A DNA stretch of 64,000 nucleotides, from assembly GCA_964017185.1 (NCBI GenBank), contig OZ024882.1, positions 37,744,488 through 37,808,487 of the forward strand, read 5' to 3'. The position numbers and the translations under genes were made by a program. The DNA comes from Rugalucina vietnamica. Taxonomy: Eukaryota; Mollusca; Bivalvia; Lucinida; Lucinidae. Positions 58,352-64,000 of the stretch are shown here, in pieces; position 1 is the first letter of the stretch, and each line of letters starts with the position of its first letter. Under the pieces are notes generated by a model that saw only the letters and a program-made list of their open reading frames with translations, searched no databases and was not told where the DNA came from.

Positions 58352-58500
58352 TGTAACAGGCGAAGAAAAATTCTTTCTTCCCTGACGGGGATCGAACCAG
58401 GTTCTCCCCCGTGCTAAGCGAACACTCTACCACCTCGCTGTAAAAGCCGGCTTGTACCGCAAGGCAGTACAAATGTGCTATATACCTATACCCTGTGACA
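58352..58500 (-). repeat. TRIM 3' LTR with tRNA-like segment
   Basis: Second 149-bp LTR with the same tRNA-Ala-like boxes. Differences from the 5' LTR include GAGGTGG versus GACGTGG and CCCCGTC versus CCCCATC. 58160-58351 holds nothing recognised. Confidence 0.85.
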
Positions 58501-58512
58501 TTCTCCCCCACC
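58501..58512 (-). promoter_or_regulatory. TRIM polypurine tract
   Basis: Minus-strand GGTGGGGGAGAA directly precedes the 3' LTR, the position of a plus-strand priming site. Confidence 0.75.
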
Positions 58513-58601
58513 AAATTGGGCTTCGTCCCCGAAGTCCCAGGCCATAGAATTTATCGCAGAAACAAACTCGGGGAATTACTGCACAGGTCATAGGATTTAT
58601 T

Positions 58602-58615
58602 CACGTTGGGCGCCA
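58602..58615 (-). promoter_or_regulatory. TRIM primer-binding site
   Basis: Minus-strand TGGCGCCCAACGTG starts two bases after the 5' LTR. It matches the tRNA-Lys(1,2)-type primer site known from several retroelements and confirms minus orientation. Confidence 0.85.
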
Positions 58616-58617
58616 AA

Positions 58618-58766
58618 TGTAACAGGCGAAGAAAAATTCTTTCTTCCCTGATGGGGATCGAACCAGGTTCTCCCGCGTGCTAAGCGAACACTCTACCACG
58701 TCGCTGTAAAAGCCGGCTTGTACCACAAGGCAGTACAAGTGTGCTATATACCTATACCCTGTGACA
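58618..58766 (-). repeat. TRIM 5' LTR with tRNA-Ala-like Pol III boxes
   Basis: On the minus strand it begins TGTCACAGGGTATAGGTATA (a TATA-like string at once). Further in are GTGGTAGAGTGTTCG (A box), CGCTTAGCACG (anticodon-loop-like, AGC = Ala) and GGTTCGATCCC (B box), and it ends CTTCGCCTGTTACA. The order and spacing follow tRNA-Ala(AGC), without a proper acceptor stem, so it is not a functional tRNA gene. Confidence 0.85.
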
Positions 58767-58829
58767 CCCAGTCTTAAATTTGAGAAGCCTTGCAAAACTA
58801 TCAAAATAGATTTGTGATCAGCAGAAAGC

Positions 58830-59038
58830 AATAAACTAGAAATGAGGGTTTGTAATGCACAATGCCCCCAACTGCATGCTTGCTCCTAACATGGCATAAC
58901 AGAATGCAAGCTTTTTGCAGACAAGTTAAAAATGGAGTAAAAACTTCAGCGAAACATCATTATTCAATTCCCTCATATGATTTTCATGAAACTTCACATG
59001 CTTCAAGATAATTGTATCCTTGGACTAAAATCCAAATA
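58830..59038 (+). repeat. Family II pearl-like 5'-end fragment
   Basis: AAACTAGAAATGAGGGTTTG, then ATGCCCCCAACTGCATGCTTG, matches the start of the 35279 element; cut off by the family I element at 59039. Confidence 0.65.
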
Positions 59039-60924
59039 CCAGAGGACCAACGTTCCTGTAAACGCTCACCTGAGATCTGCTATATTAACCAAATATTTAT
59101 TTAAAAAATTTGACCTTTATGGGGCCCCACCAACCAATCAAAATAAAGGATTAGAACAAAAGTCAACCAAACTGTAGAGGACTACTCTATAAACATTTCT
59201 GCAAAAATAGAATTCAACTATCTGCGATTGGACCAGAAAAAAATAGCCAATTTCCACTTTTCCCGTTTTAAGTCTATCGAAACTTTAAAGTTGCCATAGC
59301 AACCAGATTTCTTATCCGACTGGAATAAAAAACACAAATTATGTAGAGACTACTGTCAGGAACATGTATACTCAACAAATATTTCTGCAAAGACAAAATT
59401 CAAATACATACAATTGGTCCAGAAAAAATAGCTAATTTTCACTTTTCCCATTATAAGTCTATAGAAACCATAGCAACCACACTTCTTATCCATCTGGAAT
59501 AAAAAAAACAAATTATGTAGAGGCTACTGTCAGGAACATGTATACAAAGTACAGGATTCATCCACTTGACAGTTTCTGAGAAGAAGATTTTTGAATGTTT
59601 TTTTTTTCAAAATTTTGCCCTTTATGGGGCCCCAGCAACCAATCAAAATAAAGGATTAGGACAAAACTCACAAGAATCGTCAAACACTACTCATTAAACA
59701 ATTCTGCAAAAACAAAATTCAAATGTCTGCAATTTTAGCAGAAAAATAGCCGATTTCCACTTTTCCATACATGTGATATCTCCCGATCTCGGCCTATTTA
59801 CACGAATTCTAGATACCTTTCCCGATGGTCCCCCTATATGCTTTGCCTTCCGATTTGCCAAAAAGTCCATTTTTATGCACTTTATGTAAGAAAAATAATA
59901 TCCAGGTGACCAATTTTTATGTAAAGTGTAGTATAAATACGATATTGGATTGACCCAATAATGTGTGTCACTGAGAGAATCTACCTCAAGGCTATTTATA
60001 GCGGTGTCTGCGTAATTAAAATAATTGTTGTTTACAGGATGCATTAGGCAATCTGGATGTTTTAATTGATGTTATGAGTTTAAAGGATTATAATAAAAAT
60101 TGACCTTAATTGGATAATTACTTTCAATTATGGAATAGATCTAAATAAAACTGCTGTTATATTTACGGCAGCGGGTGAATTCCAACTGAAGTAAGCAAAA
60201 TTTGTGTAAGTTTTATAAAAAAAAATAAGTTTTATAATAAAATTGTTTTATTTTTATTCTGAAATAATCTCCCGATATAAAGACCAAAAATACGAATTAA
60301 AACTAAAATCCTCCCGATTGGAGACTGTGGAAAGATCACATGTATGCTTTTCCCATTATAAGTCTATGGAAACTTTAAGTTGCCATAGCAACCAGAGTTC
60401 TTATCCGCCTGGAATAAAAAACACAAATTATGTAGAGGCCACTGTCAGGAACATGTATACAAAGAACAGGCTTAATCCCCTTGACAGTTTCTGAGAAGAA
60501 GATTTTTGAATGTTTTTCGAAATTTTGCCCTATATGGGGCCCCTGCAACCAATCAAAATAAAGGATTAGGACAAAAGTCACATGAAACGTAGAGGACTAC
60601 TCAATAAACATTTCTGCAAAAACAAAATTCAAATATCTCCAACAAGACAGCAAAAACTGGCAATTTTCACTTTTTTCCATTATAAGTCTATGGGAAGCAT
60701 AAGTTACCATAGTAACCAGAGTCCTTATCCTATCAAAACAAAAAACACAATTATTCTTTCCCCCTACCTGTAGATGGTGTATGTGTAATATGAGAACAAT
60801 CGGCCCAGCCGTTTCAGAGAAGAAGATCTTTGAAATTGTGAACGACGACGGACGGACGGACCCCGGAGCATGGGTATACTATAAGCTCACCTATGAGCCT
60901 TCGGCTAAGGCTCAGGTGAGCTAA
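59039..60924 (+). mobile_element. Pearl/HINE-like element, family I, copy 8, with nested element J
   Basis: 5' CCAGAGGACCAACGTTCC, then GCTCACCTGAGATC; ~290-bp core units with ATGGGGCCCC, CCAATCAAAATAAAGGATTA and AAATTATGTAGAG; GACGGACGGACGG run; 3' GGCTCAGGTGAGCTAA. A TIR element (59767-60346) splits one unit. 60925-61487 holds nothing recognised. Confidence 0.75.
59767..60346. mobile_element. Element J: 580-bp TIR element
   Basis: Ends ATACATGTGATATCTCCCG and (right end reversed) ATACATGTGATCTTTCC, flanked by CTTTTCC (59760-59766, 60347-60353), a 7-bp, perhaps originally 8-bp, duplication. CTCCCGAT occurs near both ends. The 116-codon minus-strand frame spanning its left part crosses the element border and has no known motif. 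Confidence 0.75.
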
Positions 60925-61519
60925 AAAAATGGGGAGTCACTGGCCTCATTTCCATGGTATCAGAATTTTTTGGATGTTTCTCGTGCATTTCAGAAAACAG
61001 CACTCGTAGCGGACATGTGTTTTAATATATATGTTATTACTGCAAAAACAACTTAAACCCACAATGAGTGTTATTTTCTTACATATCTGCTCTTAAATTG
61101 AGGAGATTACAAGCATAATTAACTTTCCCCCCAATCTTTTCAAACCTGGAAAAAGTATGTATTTTTGCAATATCTCCTAAACTAATTTAATTTTGATTAA
61201 ATTATTATACTAACAGATAAACATTGTAACCATTTAAAAGTTCAAATAAAAAACGTTCAACAGCAAAATATTATCATTTTCACATATAATTAACCTTATA
61301 CATAAATTGGGGTATATCAATTGCCACAGACCTTCTTCTAAAATAAAAATGAACAACATGTATACTCGCCTTAGGACTTAATAATGCAGGAACAAACACA
61401 ATAAGATTCCACAGCTTGCAACGTCATTGAGAAATCAAAACAAAACGTGTTTAAAGGATACACGTAACATGCACATACTAAACGCCAATGTTGTGTAAAC
61501 AGTGTGCTCATAAACAATG

Positions 61520-61957
61520 GTACTGTTTACCCTTAATTCTGTCAAAAGTTGATGGAAAGTCCTCAAAAGTTAACCTCAACCCGAATCAGAATACAAAATA
61601 TGATGGCTCTAGCTCAAATACATGTACTTTTGAGATATCTTGCACACAAGATTTTAAAATTTTGTTTTCAAAGGGACATAACTCAGAAAAGGGGCATAAC
61701 TGGTCAACTATTTCTTCATGAGGAATCTGTATATGAAATTTCAAGACCCTAGCAATCACTGTTCAAAAGTTTCAAATTTCATCTTTAAGTGGAATTACCA
61801 CAGGGAATTTTCCAAATACCGTAATTTTGTCAAAATTTGAGGAAAAGTTCTTAAATGTAAATCAGGTGATCTACTCCTCTGCACCAGTCAGTATACCAAA
61901 TATGAATACTCTGACTAAAATACTTTTTGAGATATTGTGCACACAAGATTTTTCAAG
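61520..61957 (+). repeat. Family II tandem-core units, two diverged copies
   Basis: Units with AATTCTGTCAAAAGTTGATG / TTTTGTCAAAATTTGAG, GATATCTTGCACACAAGATTT and ATATGAAATTTCAAGACCC correspond to the 316-bp core units at 35446-40507, more diverged. Cut off by the family I element at 61958. Confidence 0.75.
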
Positions 61958-63702
61958 CCAGAGGACCAATGGTCCTGTAAACGCTCACCTGAGATCTGGG
62001 ATATGCGACCTCAGCTGACCTTGCCATAAAATAGGTCAAGGTCATCCCAGGGTCATGATTTATATAAACTTTGTAGAGCTCCTCTCCCTGATGCTTCATG
62101 CCCAGGTTCAAAAACATAGGCCTTCTGGTTCTGGAGAGGAAGATTTTTTTAAAGACTTGCTATTTATAGCCATGGTGGCCATCTTGGTTATGTGACCTTG
62201 ACCATTTATATACACTTTCATTCCCACTTCCTAGCAATGCTCCACATGATATTTGGCTTTGATTGGCCAAGCAGTTTCAGAGAAGAAGTTCTTTGAATAT
62301 CACTGTAATATACATGTATATTGCCCCGGGGTGGGGGCAGACAGACCCCTGGGGTCCAAATTTTTTTCAAAATCATCAATCTTAAGTCCATTTGCCCATT
62401 TCCTGCAAGTTTTTCCCTACAAATGACATTTTAACACTTTTCCCCATTCAAATGCATGAGCCACCTAGGCCAAGGTCAACCCAGGGTCATGATTTATAAT
62501 ATGAAATAAGGCACCACCTTTGGCGCGACGCTCTGCTCCTATTGCGCTGATAAATTTCTCATCCTCACCCTGGGGCCCTGCCAGGTGTCTTGTGGATCTG
62601 GGGAGAAGGTCATTTATTTTCAAGGATCTGGTGAGCAAGCATTAACGTTTGGAGATTTAGGGAGCAGAGGAAATGGGCAAATAGGAAAACAATATTCTTT
62701 CAGAGAGCAGGCAGTAAAAAGACCCACCGGGTAGGACCTTACCCGTATGATCAGGGACACACAAGGGCATGGGCCATAAAATTCTTCAGTTTTTCTTTTT
62801 GCACAATTTACAATGATTTCCGTACAACATAAAGTTCTAGATCTGTATTTTTAGGATAGACCATTCCGAAATAAGGGAGGTCGTTTTGTTTCATACGAAC
62901 CTTCATCGCTCGGTGCGACAAAGGTCGTGCACTGTGCAGTTAACTGAAGGCAACCGTGTGACGTCATACTAAGCAAAGCTGTGACGTCATGTTGTCATGA
63001 AAAACGACAGATATTCTTGTGTAAGTATCTTTGTTTAATTCGTCCATTGAGGGCAGCCGCAGTCGAACAAAACGTTTGTCAACACAATATTTCGAATGTT
63101 TCGACGTGAATAGTTGTTGCTATTCGCTACCCCGAATTCCTGTTCCGACTGACGAAAAATTTTTTCTCTATCAATATATCTAGAACAGAATAAAACAGAA
63201 CATTTTTACCACATTCTACCATAAGAGCGATGCAGGAGCGTCACTATAAACTTTGTAGAGCTCCAGTCACTGATGCTTCACACAAAGTTTCAAAATCACT
63301 GGCCTTCTGGTTCTGGAGAAGAAGATTTCTAAAGGTTTTTTTCTATTTATAGCCATGGCAGCCATCTTGGTCATGTGACCTTGACCATTTATATAAACTG
63401 TCTTTCCCCCTTCCCAAGGATCCTCCATATGAAGTTTGGCTTTGATTGGCCAAGCGGTTTCACAGGAGAAGATGTTTCAATATTATGGAAATATACATGT
63501 ATATAGCCCTGGGGCAGGGGCAGACAACCCCCAGGGGCCAAAATTTTTCTATTGACATTTATTTTCTGTCTATTTGCCTATTCCCAGTAAGTTTTACCCA
63601 TTTAATAGCATTTTACCATTTTTCCCCATTCAAATGCATTGGCGACCTAAGTTGACCTTGCTGTAAAATAGGTCAAGGTCATTGCAGGGTCATGATTTAT
63701 AC
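61958..63702 (+). mobile_element. Pearl/HINE-like element, family I, copy 9 (interrupted)
   Basis: 5' CCAGAGGACCAATGGTCC, then GCTCACCTGAGATCTGG. Core units share GCCATCTTGGTTATGTGACC-like and CCATTCAAATGCATGAG-like phrases and resume after a 746-bp insertion (62499-63244). No hairpin 3' end is seen before the next 5' end at 63703. Confidence 0.72.
62499..63244. mobile_element. 746-bp insertion with paired CRE-like sites, TATA duplication
   Basis: It interrupts GATTTATA|TAAACTTTG of the host element, with TATA at 62495-62498 and 63245-63248. The ends (GGCGCGACGCTCTGCTCC and reversed GTGACGCTCCTGCATCGC) are loosely similar inverted sequences. Two exact TGACGTCA palindromes (62959-62966, 62982-62989) lie 23 bp apart in a GC-richer stretch. 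No reading frame of note. It is either a MITE or an inserted promoter-like fragment. Confidence 0.6.
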
Positions 63703-64000
63703 CAGAGGACCTGAGATATATAAATGAACTTGTTAGACTAGAATGGTACAATGCATGCATATAACCCTAGGGCAGGGTCAGAATAACTCCTGGAGTCAAT
63801 GTCTTTTTCAAATCATAAAAATTCAGTCCATTTGCCAATTGACTGCAAGTTTTGTCCTTCAAATGACATTTTAACAATTTTCTCCATTCAAATGCATGGG
63901 TGATCTAAGTTGATCTTGCCCTGAAATAGGTCAAGGTCATCCCAGTGTCATGATTTATACAAATTTTGTAGACCTCCATTCCTTAATGCTTCATGCCAAG
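63703..64000 (+). mobile_element. Pearl/HINE-like element, family I, copy 10 (5' part)
   Basis: CCAGAGGACCTGAGATATAT followed by family core phrases (CCATTCAAATGCATGGG, AGGTCAAGGTCATCCCAG) to the window end. The 5' palindrome is mostly deleted. Confidence 0.65.

Larger units (their letters stand above)
58352..58766 (-). mobile_element. TRIM retrotransposon with tRNA-like LTRs, 415 bp
   Basis: Two 149-bp direct repeats (58352-58500, 58618-58766) read TGTCACAGG...CCTGTTACA on the minus strand and are flanked by CCCA (58348-58351, 58767-58770). Between them are only 117 bp: a primer site beside the upstream LTR and a purine tract beside the downstream LTR. This is a complete terminal-repeat retrotransposon in miniature. 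Each LTR contains a tRNA-Ala-like stretch with A- and B-box motifs. LTR copies differ at a handful of positions. Non-coding and dependent on other elements. Confidence 0.9.

Noticed and set aside
58380..58450. tRNA-Ala gene on the minus strand (also 58648-58715)
   Set aside because: Boxes are present but a matching acceptor stem is not, and the sequence sits inside both LTRs of a TRIM.
59694..60044. 116-codon minus-strand frame
   Set aside because: It spans the left border of element J and host repeat, so it cannot be a conserved gene of either.

Overview
This is a eukaryotic window: short coding blocks with GT/AG borders are spread over tens of kilobases of intron packed with repeats. The repeat types (pearl/Helentron-associated-like elements with tandem cores and GGAC microsatellites, a tRNA-Thr-headed SINE, TIR elements) suggest a marine mollusc, most likely a bivalve. 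That assignment is inference.

One gene dominates. It lies on the minus strand and is open at both ends, running from exon E1 (58159) to E15 (683). I find 15 exons totalling about 2.5 kb of coding sequence. All but one junction (E7/E8) agree in reading phase. The order is an unrecognised N-terminal region (E1-E7), a leucine-rich repeat block (E8), an EF-hand-like loop (E9), more LRR (E10), a Roc GTPase domain (E11-E13: P-loop GLGGAGKT, switch motif DFAGQ, G4 motif THAD), then the start of a COR domain (E14-E15). It is a Roco-family protein; any effector such as a kinase would lie left of the window.

The most striking point is that three large tandem arrays in this gene are built from its own exon-intron junctions. 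An array of 83-bp units (8086-15667) copies the 3' end of E10 with its splice donor. An array of 55-bp units (18170-29755, interrupted) copies the splice acceptor and 5' end of E9. An array of 85-bp units (43083-45190, interrupted) copies the acceptor and most of E5. In the 55-bp array each typical unit is a 42-nt stop-free, in-frame coding block plus a 13-nt segment carrying donor and acceptor dinucleotides.

The rest of the introns is a nested mobile-element landscape. It includes a roughly 3.5-kb gag-only LTR retrotransposon with a 1.03-kb TIR element inside its 5' LTR; a 3.9-kb foldback-like element inside a TTAA-site element inside the 55-bp array; a 1.7-kb hAT-like element whose unoccupied site is preserved in a second copy of the host repeat; and a complete 415-bp TRIM (58352-58766) whose LTRs carry a tRNA-Ala-like sequence with Pol III boxes, reminiscent of 5S-bearing Cassandra TRIMs of plants. 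Every pearl-like element I could orient lies in the same direction, antisense to the gene.

Regions where I recognise nothing are stated. All calls were made by eye, without database searches.
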